Assembly: GCA_028023455.1 (NCBI GenBank) | Contig: JAQFVV010000055.1 | Location: 4,308,030 to 4,372,029 of the forward strand | From: Epiperipatus broadwayi | Taxonomy: Eukaryota; Onychophora; Udeonychophora; Euonychophora; Peripatidae | Length of the DNA: 64,000 nucleotides | Reading direction: 5' to 3' | Part shown: in pieces, positions 32,027-43,365 of the stretch | How positions within the stretch are numbered: position 1 is the stretch's first letter | Layout of the letters: each line of letters opens with the position of its first letter | Position numbers and translations under genes: made by a program | Notes under the pieces: model-generated | The model's database searches: none | The model's input: the letters and a program-made list of their open reading frames with translations, nothing else | Told to the model about the DNA's origin: nothing

Positions 32027-34501
32027 CTACCAAAAGCACTCCAACCAAGTTTTAATTCTGTGATTAATTTCCTCCATTATGTTTCCATCTGTATTAATAA
32101 TCTGACCTAGGTATTTGTAACTGTTAACTTCTTCTAATTCTTCATAATCAATCTTTATTTTCATATTTTGAGCAAATCGATTAAACATTACTTTAGTCTT
32201 TTTAACATTTATCTTTAGTCCTACTTTTCTACTTTCATCTGCTAACTCCTGCAACATTTCCTGCAGCTCTGAAGCATTATTTGCAAAAACAACTACATCA
32301 TCTGCAAAATCTAAATGACTTAAATACTCTCCATTTACTTTCATTCCTTTAGTTTCCCATTTTAATCCACAAAATACTTCTTGCAGCACTGCTGTAAAAA
32401 GTTTTGGAGATATGGAGTCATCTTGTCTTACACCTTTCTCAATGTTGATTTTTCCAGTATCATTATGTAATCTAATTGTTGCTGTTGCATTTTTATAAAT
32501 ATTCTTTAAAATATGACAATATCCTGGATCTATACCTTGATGATCCAATGCTTTAATCACTGAAGAAATGTGTATAGAATCAAATGCCTTTTCATAATCT
32601 ACAAATCCAAAACATAATGACAACTCATATTCATTTGTCCTTTCTATGACTTCTCTCAATACCTGGATATGATCTATTGTACTAAAACCACTTTTAAATC
32701 CAGCTTGTTCTCTTGGTTGGTGGAAATCCAAAGTTCTCTGTAGACGAGTTGTAATTATCTTGGTAAAAATTTTATATAAAACTGATAAAAGGCTGATAGG
32801 TCTGTAATTTCTAATATCTTCTTTATCACCTTTTTTAAATATTAATATTATTACTGCATTCTTCCAATCTTCCGGTACATCTTTATCATTTAGACATTTG
32901 GTATATAACTTTGCTAAAATTGTTTCTATTTCTTCACCTGCTTCTTTTAATATATCAATTATAATTCCATCATTTCCTGGAGCCTTTCCTTTCTTCATAC
33001 ATTTAATTGCATGTCTCACTTCTTCATTTAAAATTCTGGGCAATTCGGAAGATGTACTAGATATAGAAGGTACTTGTTCTTTATTACTATATAATTCTTG
33101 ATAAAAATCTTCTACCAATTTCATGATGTCATCTCTCTTTTTAGTAATAATTCCATCTTTTTTTCTTATTGCAGATATAAATTTCCTACCAATACCAAAA
33201 TGTTGTTTAACATTCTTGAGACTTTTATTTTCTTCTACAGCTTTCCTTGTTATTTCACAGTTATACTTTCTTATATCATTTTCAACTCTTTTCCGTACCA
33301 TTTTACAAAATTCAAGATATTCAATTCTTTTTAATACATCATTTTTGTATATCTTCATATTCCTTCTTTTCTTCATAAATTCTCTAGTCTCAGTAGAAAT
33401 TTTATTAGTCAATTGCTGCTTTTTTCTACCAGCTATCTTTGTTGCAGTTTTTAAAAGTGTATCAGTTATTTTCATATTAATTTCATTCAAATCTGAATCA
33501 TGTTCAAAATCTCCTAACACTTGAAACCTATTTGTAAGTTCTAATTTAAATTCATTAGAATGTTTCTGAAGATTAGGAATATCAACTGTAAATATTGTTT
33601 TTCTTAATAATTTTTGTCTCTCTAATTTTACATTAACACGTAACTTACACCTTACTAATCGATGATCACTTCCTGTGTTAAATTTATTAAGAACATTACA
33701 ATCTTGAAATATGTATTTCCTGTTAGTCAAAATATAATCCAATTCTGCTGTACCTTCATTTGGATGCTTCCATGTCCATTTCCTTTTAACATTTTTCTCA
33801 AAAAATGAATTCATAATATAAAGTTTTTCTTTTTCTGCAAACTCCACAAGTCTATGTCCTCTCTCATTTCTGTTACCATAACTAAAATTACCTACAGCAA
33901 TTTCATCTTTCATTTGTCTACCAATTCTAGCATTAAAGTCTCCCATAACAATTTTAAAATGTTGTTTACTCTGATCAAAAGCCTTTTGTACATCCATATA
34001 AAAATCTTCTACTACTTCATCACTATGAGAACTTGTTGGGGCATAAACCTGAATTATCTGCATTTGGTATCTGCTATTAAGTTGTATAACTAATCTTGCA
34101 ACTCTGTCTGATACACCATCAATCTCCACAATATTGTTCTTCCATTTTTTATTTATAATGAATCCTACTCCACTTGTATTTCCAATATGTGTGCCTTTAT
34201 AATAGAGTATATGTCCACTTTTTAAATTAATTGTTTCTTCACCTTTTCTTCTAACTTCACAAAGTCCAATAATGTCCCATTTAATATAAGACAATTCTTC
34301 TTCTAATTCTTGCAATCTTCCTTCACTTGAAAGTGATCTGCAGTTGTAAGTACCTAAATAAAAAGTTGTCATCAAATGGCAGCCTGGGTCTGCAATCAGG
34401 GGATTCTTTGCACCCTCCGCCCTCGGCCCCCAACCGCTGCCTTGGTTGGTGACTTTACAGCCTCCTGGGAATAAGGGCCATGCTTTATTTTTGTCTGTCA
34501 T
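32027..34501 (-). pseudogene. RTE copy 2 endonuclease-reverse transcriptase ORF
   Basis: 824 codons. The endonuclease part shows N53 (YNCRSL), E82 (CEVRR), VYAPTS (152-157), GDFNARIG (186-193), D255 (LDYILT) and SDH (278-280). RT motifs are APGNDG (507-512), NYRPISLL (565-572), FVDYEKAFD (633-641) and FADD (732-735). The true start is probably Met44 (MTTFYLGTYN), because the preceding residues read like translated GC-rich leader. The usual GVRQGD motif reads RQDD here (D694), a change absent from copy 1, which may weaken the enzyme. The frame ends early through the frameshift after residue ~817. Function: target-primed reverse transcription in the nucleus. Confidence 0.92.
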
Positions 34502-35060
34502 AATTGTATATATGTATTGGAAAAATATTTATCATTTACACAAACATTCATTCTGCCTTATCAGGCACAGAGAACATACATCCATATTTATGGATCATAA
34601 ACAAAAATCAGACTACAAATGTGATTTAACAATGGCTGGAATTGCATGTATAGAAAGAAAAAATAGTAAATGCTAGATCAAAGAGGCCTTATCTCAATGC
34701 TATAATTAAAAAAGTCATGTGTATCTCTTTCAAAAAATGGAAAGTAATGACCAAGAAAATATAAATGCCGTGAAGACTAGATAAACTTAGGTTGGTATGA
34801 ATATGATATATCCATGTTGAAAGCATGCTCAGCATGAATAAAATTAAAGTTTAAGTTATAAATAAATCCATCTTTTCTGCTGAAACGTACATAACATTTA
34901 AAAAATATTATGATAATCCTGAAAAGAGAAATAGTTTTTGATTTATTAAAGAAATGTATGCATGTAAATTAATAAATTACCTGAGAATATACTATATGTA
35001 ATTATTTTAAATTATAATAATGGCAACCAATAAATAAAAATATAGAATTAATACACAAAT

Positions 35061-35393
35061 AAGCAAAGATTATAAATAGTCAAAAAATAGAGTCATATAT
35101 CACATGACCCCACTTCTTTTTTAAGCTTGCAGGATATAAACAAAGAGCTTTGCTAATTGCTTAACAAGCTTTTAGATAAATGCTTAGCAAGAGAAAGCAT
35201 TTAAAACATCTCTATCTGAAAAATCAAGAGATATTTTAAATGCTTTCTCTTGCTAAGCATTTATCTGAAAGCTTGTTGAGCAATTAGCAAAGCTCTTTGT
35301 TTATATCCTGCAAGCTTAAAAAAGAAATGGAGCCATGTGATATATGACTCTATTTTTTATTTTTTATTGACTATTTATAGTCTTTGCTTTTTA
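35061..35393. repeat. Near-perfect palindromic MITE (family B)
   Basis: Arms of ~150 bp: GCAAAGATTATAAATAGTC...AGAGTCATATATCACATG...AAGCTTGCAGGATATAAAC...GCTTAGCAAGAGAAAGC, inverted on the other side with very few changes and only a ~10-base centre. No coding capacity. A transcript across it would be one long hairpin. Terminal ATATCACATGAC links it to the elements at 24342, 43200 and 19416. Confidence 0.85.
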
Positions 35394-35434
35394 GCCTTAA
35401 GCAATGTTATATTGCTAAGTTTTCTAATATATGG

Positions 35435-35742
35435 TTTGGCTGAAGATCTCCCAGCCCCATATAGCTAATTGAGTTAGATAGCTGGGTTTGAAGACATATA
35501 GGTATCTGAAAACTTCAGATTTTCTACTCAATAGTCAGCTCTTAGATAATTGCTGGCTTTGGGTTAGTGTTTTTAGATCTAGTATCTGAAGCTACCCTAA
35601 TGCCTCTCTGAGGAGTGCCAAAAGTATGAAACCATGGTCAGGGGAGGGGGATTGGTTTTCAGATAAAGATATTTTAAATACTTTCTCTTGCTAAGCATTT
35701 ATCTAAAAGCTTGTTGAGCGTTTAGCAAAGCTCTTTGTTTAA
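35435..35742 (+). repeat. Single-arm relative of family B
   Basis: Contains GTTTGAAGACATATAGGT, TTTTAGATCTAGTATCTGAA, CCTCTCTGAGGAGTGCCA and the GCTTTCTCTTGC-like arm end (ACTTTCTCTTGCTAAGC, GCAAAGCTCTTTGTTT). It starts about 40 bp after the palindrome at 35061-35393 and repeats its arm end, suggesting tandem or nested insertion. Confidence 0.6.
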
Positions 35743-36851
35743 TACGCAAATACATTCGATTAGTTGTATAATAATCATAACTTCTGTGGATGAAGATTTC
35801 CAGGAATTGCATATTTCAGTAATGGTAAGTTATCAATTTATTAATTCACAATACCAACATACTCTTCTACAAAGTCACAATACAAATGCAATATATTACA
35901 GAATCTTTAAATTGGTTTATAAGAACTGCTACTTTAATCTTTCTCTTTCTATTCATATACCTGATCTGAATTGAAGATAAATTTAAAATTACAAGATTTA
36001 ATCAAAGAAAATTGAAGCAGTATTAAATTTAAATAGTTTCTGGAAAATAACATGACATCTGATTTTTATTCATGTAATTTCAAAGAATTATAACCTAAGT
36101 AATCGAAAGTACGTTTGACTAAATTATATTATTTATTTGTGCTGTTATTATAATTTAAAATAATTATATATATTCTATATATATATATATTGTTATTCCT
36201 AGTTGGAAAACCGATTTTTGTAAAAATTATAAATCTGTTAGAAAACTGACTGCTTCCCGAAAGTGAGGAGAAAGGCCTATTTCAAACTGTTAATAGCCGG
36301 TAATATTGAAATACTGATGACAATACTGAAATGCCAATATACTGAGAAAGAAATTTTCTGGCAGTCAGTTTTATCATGAAACTAAATGAATATAATTCTC
36401 GATATTAATGTTTTATAAAAAAAATCTACCTTATTAGATTAATTTTGTAGAAATATAACAAAATTTTTGGCAACCAATGACTCTTACAGTTTTTAAAATA
36501 ATATTTTCTACTACGGTAAATGAAAACGTCTGGTAATTTGTGTATCAATGTATTGAAAACACAGACTAGTTAATGGCAATTAGAAAAAATGCATGGACCT
36601 ATTTCCAATCTACCTAGTTATAACATAAAATAAAAAATATCTTATTATACATACAAAAATGGATTTAAAAAAGAAATGCAAAAGACAAAGCCAGATATCA
36701 CTGCAGCAACTATATATAGCACCACATTGCACAAACTCAAATTTAAAAATAATTTTAAATGTACCCAAAAATATAAACATTTGTAAAACTTTCTTTAAAA
36801 AAACACCTTTTACAAAGATCACATTTACCAAAGTGGATTATAATTTAACCT
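35743..36851. other. AT-rich intergenic DNA
   Basis: No gene supported; AT dinucleotide run near 36176-36190. Confidence 0.5.
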
Positions 36852-37320
36852 TCTTCATCATCATTTTCACTATTATTGATCCACTGTAGGATGAAGATCT
36901 CTTCAAGTATAATCCAGTATATCTGACCTTTAGCATCTCTTCTCCATATCTTATCACTGGACTTCTTTGTTTCACCCATCCATCTCACGCATGGTCTCTT
37001 TCTAGACCTTTTACAATCTCTCTGAATCCAGTTTAAGATTTCAACCACATCTATTACCATCTTTTCTACCAATATATCCAGCCTAGCTTCACTTCAGTCT
37101 CTTAATTGTTTCAATAATCTCAATACTACCTGTTTGTTCTCTCACCCACATATTTAGTTTCTGATCCCTTTTTGTTGTTCCTAATATACATCTATCCATA
37201 TTTATATAGAGTGGTCTGAATCAGTGTATTGCTATTCTGTTAAGTGTTCAAATCTGAGATCCATAAGTAAGAACTGGTAAAATATTTATTAAAACCTTCC
37301 TTTTCAAATACAATTTAATA
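36852..37320 (-). mobile_element. Old RTE 3'-end fragment
   Basis: Diverged match to the 3' 450 bp of the two RTE copies: a TCATCATCATTTTCACTATTATTGATCCACTG-type end, then frames with EILNWIQRDCKR, KRPCVRWMG and DAKGQIYW. Several frameshifts. It shows that the RTE family has an older history in this genome. Confidence 0.85.
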
Positions 37321-39745
37321 TTTAAAAAATGCAAAAATCTAAATTTCACTGGAAATCAAACGAAACTTGGCTGCCTCCTTTTAAATAATTAAGACTGCTT
37401 TTCAAAAATCATAGTATTTTGGATTCAACCTTATATTTTAAGTGTGAAGCATTCAGGTGCCTAAGTGCCTTAATCCTAAAAAATACTAGGGTAGTTATAA
37501 AACCAACTTTAACTGCTCATAATATTATTTTTTAAAAACAAAATTTTAAAAACAAAAATTGTAGATGTTCAATAATCTTTGCATATTTTTTTACTATTTT
37601 TTATAAAAAATATGAAACTTATTTATTACTTTTTCTTTGAATATTGGTTGTATGAGATCACAGACTTTACTAGCACTTATGACGTTCTACTTGAATCGCA
37701 CAATGCTTCTATGATACATTTTATATTAAATAAATATTTGTTCATCTGGAAGATAAAAACAAAACAAATAATTTATACTGCCGTTAGTAATACCTAATTA
37801 ATAATTTTAGAGTTACGTTTCAAAATCAATTAATTTAATGTACTCCCCCCCCCCACAACTAAATATAAAATCGATGCCTGCACGCCCATTATTTAATCTT
37901 AAAATCCATAGAATTTTTTTGTATAAGTTACAAGTTTCAAATGTTGAACAAAATTCAAACTTGTTATAGCTATGCACAGAACCTTTTGCAATATAAATAT
38001 GACTAGAAGATCTATTTTCTTGAAAATCTTTATAAAATCAAAACTTAACGTTATTTCTTTAAAACTGCTTTTGGAAAACTACTCTGTATGTTATAGTAAT
38101 ATATAAATTTAAAAAAACCATATTGCAAAATCAATATCAGTATATTTCTATGGGCTATTTAAAATGCAGAAAAGTTACTTAATCCTTTACAATGTAAATG
38201 CACTTTGATTACTAAAATTGGTATTAAAAAAATATTGCATTTCAAACTTACTTTTAAAAAAAAAACTAAAATTTTATACCTAAATTCTTAACATTCTATA
38301 AAAACTAAAATTATTACCTGCTTGTTTTCGTTCATGCCAATTTTTTTTTCATCTGCAAATAAAATATTTTGATTCAGTGTGTAAAAATGTATAAATAATT
38401 ACAATAGCGTGCCATAAGTCTAGCATTATAGGGTTTTTCTTATATTTTTACATCCAAAATATGATATATCAAACACGAAAGAACAAAGATTTAAATACAT
38501 AAATGCAAAAACGGTTGCAAAATTTAGTAATTTTGTCTGGACTGTGAGCCAATAATATACAATTACGTTAGCAAATTTGTTGCTAACGACCATAAAAAGA
38601 AGCCTAAAAAATCAACTGATGACATAGCAAATACTAACTTCGCTCATTATCACTGGAATCCCTTAAATTCTTCATTCTGATTTATCAGCTCAAATTGGAA
38701 ATTAAGTGTAGACTATCCCAACTGACGGAAGGACTCGAATAAATTAAATTGAATAATTTATTGTGGAATCTCGTAGCTAAGATCCGGGGACTTTAAGTTC
38801 CAGAGTCTGCCATTTTACCGCTGCATTTAATCGCGAACAAGAAATTGAACTAATAAGCCATTAACAGTATATCAAATTTCTACGGACTATTCTGTTAGTG
38901 ATGAAATTTTTTTATGGAAATATGAAATAAAGTGATAGATTCTCCATTAATGGTTCAATATAATCATAATATAAAAGTATATCCTCTGTTCCTGCTGGCA
39001 TGGTATGGCATTTGAATTTATCTCTGGACTTGCTTGAAAATGTAGGTATATGCAGAGAAAATTGGGGAAGCAGGATGTGGCGTGTTAATGCATTTCCAAG
39101 GCAATAAATCTGCAAATGGTAGATGTACTGAGAAGATTACGGAGATTTAGATTATACTCTTTTTTCTCTATGATGCTAGGCTTATGGTACATCCTCTATA
39201 ATTACTATAATTAATAGAATAAACAAACTGCCCATACTAATTACGTATTTATCATTTGCGCTAAAAATCAGAATAATCCCAATCTTACATCGAGCTCAAC
39301 GCAGAAACAATTTTTTATTCTTATTCCTTTTATTTATACATTATAAAAATAAAAATAAATTAAACAGAATACTATCTTTAAAAACAAAAACTCATAAATT
39401 TTAATTCATGTATAATTAGAATTATAGTCGAAGCTATTTTTTACAATTCCAATCTTAAGCCTTATAAGTAACATATTAAAATCGCTATGTTTAAACTTTT
39501 ATCAACAATAAAAATAAAAAGTTTACTTAATTATATTTCAGAAGACTATCAAAATGATACTTAAGCAAAAAATATCTGAGCCAATTAGATAATCATTTGA
39601 AATCATTCATTATATCTTTGGTTACAAAATTAGTTGCTTCGTCTAATATAACGTACAAATTACAAAAATTAAATTAATAATATGCCTTTTTAGAGGAAAT
39701 AGTAATCTCGATTATTTAAAACCTTAAATGCATTAAGGAACAAGA
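37321..39745. other. AT-rich intergenic DNA
   Basis: No gene. A perfect small hairpin CGTTAGCAA-ATTTG-TTGCTAACG lies at 38564-38586. A SINE-like block at 38790-38870 (CAGAGTCTGCCATTTTACCGC) may be a relic tRNA-derived element. Confidence 0.4.
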
Positions 39746-39749
39746 AAAG

Positions 39750-40270
39750 ATTAATATCTATATATAGTAGATTGTTTCCCTTTAAAGTCACTACATAATT
39801 CTCAAAAATTAAAAAAGCAAAGCAGCATAAAATTAAGAATGTATACATTGATCTAATCTATATCACGTGACAACTACGTCCGAATACATTACTAAGATCA
39901 TTTACTGGCAAGATCCGCAAACAATTATTTAAATAAAGCTGTAAATAATGCCCACCTTTTCTTATAACAATGACAATGAATTTTATTAGAAAAAGTGAAT
40001 GTTACTTACAGGTTTATTCATAAGATTCTTTGGGGATTTTGCTTGTAAAGTGCTTTAATATGTTCTGAGTTGTCCCATGAAATATGTTTATATTGATAGT
40101 ATTACATATCTGATAAGCTATAAAATTATTTACGTGTTCATTAAAAATCTCATTTACAATGACTAAATATCTGCAGATATTCAAAAGATACTTTTATACA
40201 ACTGGTAAAAAACATGCGTTAGAAGCTATCAATATATAAAGCTCTACGCAGATGTTTATGTATATGCACA
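39750..40270. repeat. Dispersed repeat family E, copy 2
   Basis: Aligns along its length with 11990-12560, including the internal hairpin (39897-40057; AAATAATGCCCACCT and TTTGGGGATTTTGC) and the ATCAATATATAAAGCTC end. Confidence 0.6.
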
Positions 40271-40285
40271 TGTGCTAGCTATCTT

Positions 40286-40385
40286 ATTAATGATTCAATG
40301 TCCTTAGATATCCATTTCTGCTCAAAGACTGAATCATTAATGATTCAATGTCTTTAGATATCTGTTTCTGCTCGAAGGCTGAATA
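40286..40385. repeat. Tandem duplication, 50-bp unit x 2
   Basis: ATTAATGATTCAATGTC starts at 40286 and again at 40336; the units differ at about six positions. Directly follows family E copy 2. Confidence 0.85.
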
Positions 40386-40824
40386 CTTAATTCACTTGGA
40401 AATATAAATAAAATTTGTCTTATAAAATATGCTCGTATTACATAAAAATAAAAAAACCAAGGATGAAAACACTAGTCAAAAACTCCAGATAATATTCTTC
40501 TATGAAGGACTGTTGCAGGCCTTTTGCTCCTGCAGCAGGCTAATTAAAGAACTGTTTTACTTACCATTTTTGTTGCTCTCATCTTCTCCCATTACTCTCT
40601 TTTTATTATGTCGCTGCATTAAGATCTAGGAAAATGTTATAAATGGAAATAAGTATGCAGCGTCAACTGGGAGGAAGACGGTAACAATGCCCTACTGGGT
40701 TCATTCAGTGATAGAATGCTAGTTCCGAAAGTCAAAGATCCATTGATCACAGTTCAAACTGTCACTTATTACACTAAAATGTCATTTTATTTCCCAGGTG
40801 ATACATCTGATGAATTACTTAAAG

Positions 40825-41139
40825 CAGGAGTTCCCAACCTAGGGTAGCCATACCACCAAGTGGTTGAAGTATGCTATTAATATATTCCAAAAATAGTTAT
40901 GTCACCAACCTTTCTAGGTTATTCCATGTTGGTACTATCTGTCTGCCACATTAGCAACATTTCAGATCTCTGTTCAGACAAGAATACGGTGAGGTTGCAT
41001 AAACTTTTTCCTCATTGCAGGGTCCAATAACTCAAAATGTTTGGTTAAGATTTAATTCTTATTATAACGAATAGGGGGGTATTAGATAATTTACTAAAAG
41101 CTAAGATGATGCATTGACCAAAAAGATTGGGAACTCCTG
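40825..41139. mobile_element. hAT-type MITE, 315 bp
   Basis: Ends CAGGAGTTCCCAAC and (inverted) TTGGGAACTCCTG match the terminal inverted repeat style of hAT transposons. The flanks ACTTAAAG and ACTTAAGG form an 8-bp target-site duplication with one mismatch, as the hAT superfamily makes. No transposase ORF, so it is non-autonomous. The inner GTAGCCATACCACCAAGTGG block is typical of short hAT derivatives. Confidence 0.88.
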
Positions 41140-42734
41140 ACTTAAGGGGATTTTTTTTTTTTTGTATTAATATAATTTTTTATTGAAAATTATGTTCAAA
41201 TCTCAGATAATACTTGAATGTTGTTGTTATTTTTTCATTATTTCAATACGCTTCAGTGATAATAAGTATTAATGAAATAAAATGTATTATTCCAATCATA
41301 TTTTTGCTGTTTTTGTTTGGATATATATCACTTACGCTTTGCCCTTAATTGTCTGTTCTTTTTGTTGTGATATCTGGTAGAATATAATCCATGGGAGGAA
41401 ATTATAAATATATATTGTAATATATGGGAATTAGTTATCCAGTCAGGTGGAACGGACGTACAAGATAGTCATGTTAGAAGTCTTTCCAACATTTATTACA
41501 CATTTAAGATTAATTATTGAAAAGTTTACTACTTGGGATTTCGGAAGCGACAGATTGGTCTGTGATCCATGGATCTTGCTACTGGGTCTGTCATACTACT
41601 ACTGCACAAAACCAATCAGGGCATTATAAGACAGATTCTTATAACTAATATATGATTGAATTCTTCCATGATATCTAGACATGTATGACACCCTTGACTC
41701 ACACAGAATTAATGCTAAATTTGAATGCTGATTGAGAAATTAAAATTAAAACAATAATTTTTTAAAAAAAGTTGGCAAAAACCCAATTAATGATTTAGCA
41801 AAAATATCTTAACCTGTCTGTACCTTTAATTAATTGATTACAATTTTTAATTCTAATAGATCATCTATAATAAATAAACTGAATTTTTCACGTAGTAGTT
41901 CAAAGCATACATTTCACTAGTAGTTCAAAGCATACATTTCACTTCAAATACTAATATTTGGTTACCGAATAATTATCTATAAAAATAGAACATTACCTCA
42001 AGAAAAGACTATCTATGCTAGAATATATAAGTATATCTGCTCTTTTGACAAAAAAACACTTTTAAATAATGTATTAATGATTGCTATTAATCATTTTCCA
42101 GGCTAGAAATTATTATACATTTTTAGCCTAGACATACATTTTAAACATAATTAAAAATTAATACATCCATTCTTATTAAATAAACCACGTGATATCATTA
42201 CCTTATTCTTTTTTTATTAATTCCATGTGTAATATTTTAGATATCCTTAAACTTTGGATTTCGCCACATATGCACTTCAAATAGTTGAATAACGACATTC
42301 TAAAAAAGCAAACGCTCCCCAAAATGCATTTATGAATGATGAATGATTAGTGTTAATTATTAATTTATTTATCTAAAAAGCATATTGAATAAGAAATTTA
42401 GTACTTACAGATTAAGATATAATCATGTGAGAATAGTGAATCATGAACAAAGGTAGTGAATGTGAAAGACCATGACATGGACCAATTGAAGTGTCAGTTC
42501 AGCCATAACAGTATCATAAGAGCTATTTATTCAGATGTCTTTATTCATGTGTTAGTTCATGATAAAGCAGAAATTTTAAGTATATCCAAAAATTAATCTG
42601 TTAACCAATCTTAATTTCAATCCATAATGATTTAATCAATAAACAAAAATTTATTTCCAAAATGTTCAAAATTTCTCCCACTATTATTGCATTCCTTCTA
42701 TAAATTTTAAAAAAAACACAAATTTCTCGTAAAT
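41140..42734. other. AT-rich intergenic DNA
   Basis: No gene. An exact 25-bp tandem duplication (TAGTAGTTCAAAGCATAC...) lies at 41893-41942. Confidence 0.5.
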
Positions 42735-43365
42735 ATATTTTTCACAATGCTTTATTTAATTCCTTACAATATTTTTGATTACTTTGCAATCTTCTTCAGA
42801 TAGTCTGGTATATCTCTCAACACATTTCTCGAATTTCAAACTAGTTTCTTTTTTAAATAGTGAGGATTGCCAATTCCTCTACAAGCTTTATGATAAATGC
42901 TTAGCCAGGGGCAGCACTTAAAATATCTCTGTCAGGAACCCCTCCCCAACCCCTGATTATGGTTTCATGCTTTGGCACTCCTCAGAGAGGTGTCAGGGTA
43001 GGTTCAGACACTAGATCTAAAAATACCAACCCAAAGCCAAGCACCTATCTCTGAGGAGGCCAAAGCACGAAACCATAGTCAGGGGTTTGGGGAGGGGTTC
43101 CTGACAGAGATATTTTAAGTGCTGGCTCTGGCTAAGCATTTATCATAAAGCTTGTAGAGGAATTGGCAATCCTCACTATTTATAACTTATAAGCTTAAGA
43201 GATAGGTCATGTGATCTATGACTCTTATTTTGACTATTTTTAGTTTCTTTTTTAGTTTGTAATTTGAAAGACATTTTGTTAAAGGATATTTTTAAAACAT
43301 CTGAAGAAGATTTCAAGATGGTCGAAACTATTATAAGAAATTAAATAAAGCATTGTAAAAAATGC
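42735..43365. repeat. Composite foldback, family B with outer inverted pair
   Basis: The inner part (42866-43190) has ~140-bp inverted arms with GATAAATGCTTAGCC, CCCTCCCCAACCCCTGA and TTTGGCACTCCTCAGAG. Outside it a second inverted pair (42735-42805 and 43297-43365) carries CTGAAGAAGATT and GAATTAAATAAAGCATTGT on opposite strands. The whole 630 bp can fold. Either one large foldback, or family B inserted inside an older one. Confidence 0.7.

Larger units (their letters stand above)
31525..34510 (-). mobile_element. RTE-clade LINE, copy 2, near full length
   Basis: Minus-strand non-LTR retrotransposon with endonuclease and RT domains and a 3' (TGA)n tail at 31525-31545. Very similar to copy 1, so both come from a recently active family. 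The 5' end (34380-34500) is GC-richer, as RTE 5' leaders often are. One frameshift near 32050 (an extra T) separates the C-terminal 158 codons. It sits in the loop of an older inverted repeat. No TSD could be fixed. Confidence 0.94.
30880..34915. repeat. Long inverted repeat enclosing RTE copy 2
   Basis: Left arm 30880-31430 (interrupted by a family A element at 30999-31140) and right arm 34575-34915 are inverted copies. Shared blocks include TTTCAGCAGAAAAGAT, ATAACTTAAACTTTAATT, AACCTAAGTTTAT, TTCTTGGTCATTA and CAATGGCTGGAATTG (inverted on the left). The centre is occupied by the RTE LINE. The simplest history is an old foldback element with ~400-bp arms that received the LINE in its loop and a MITE in its left arm. 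Confidence 0.75.
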
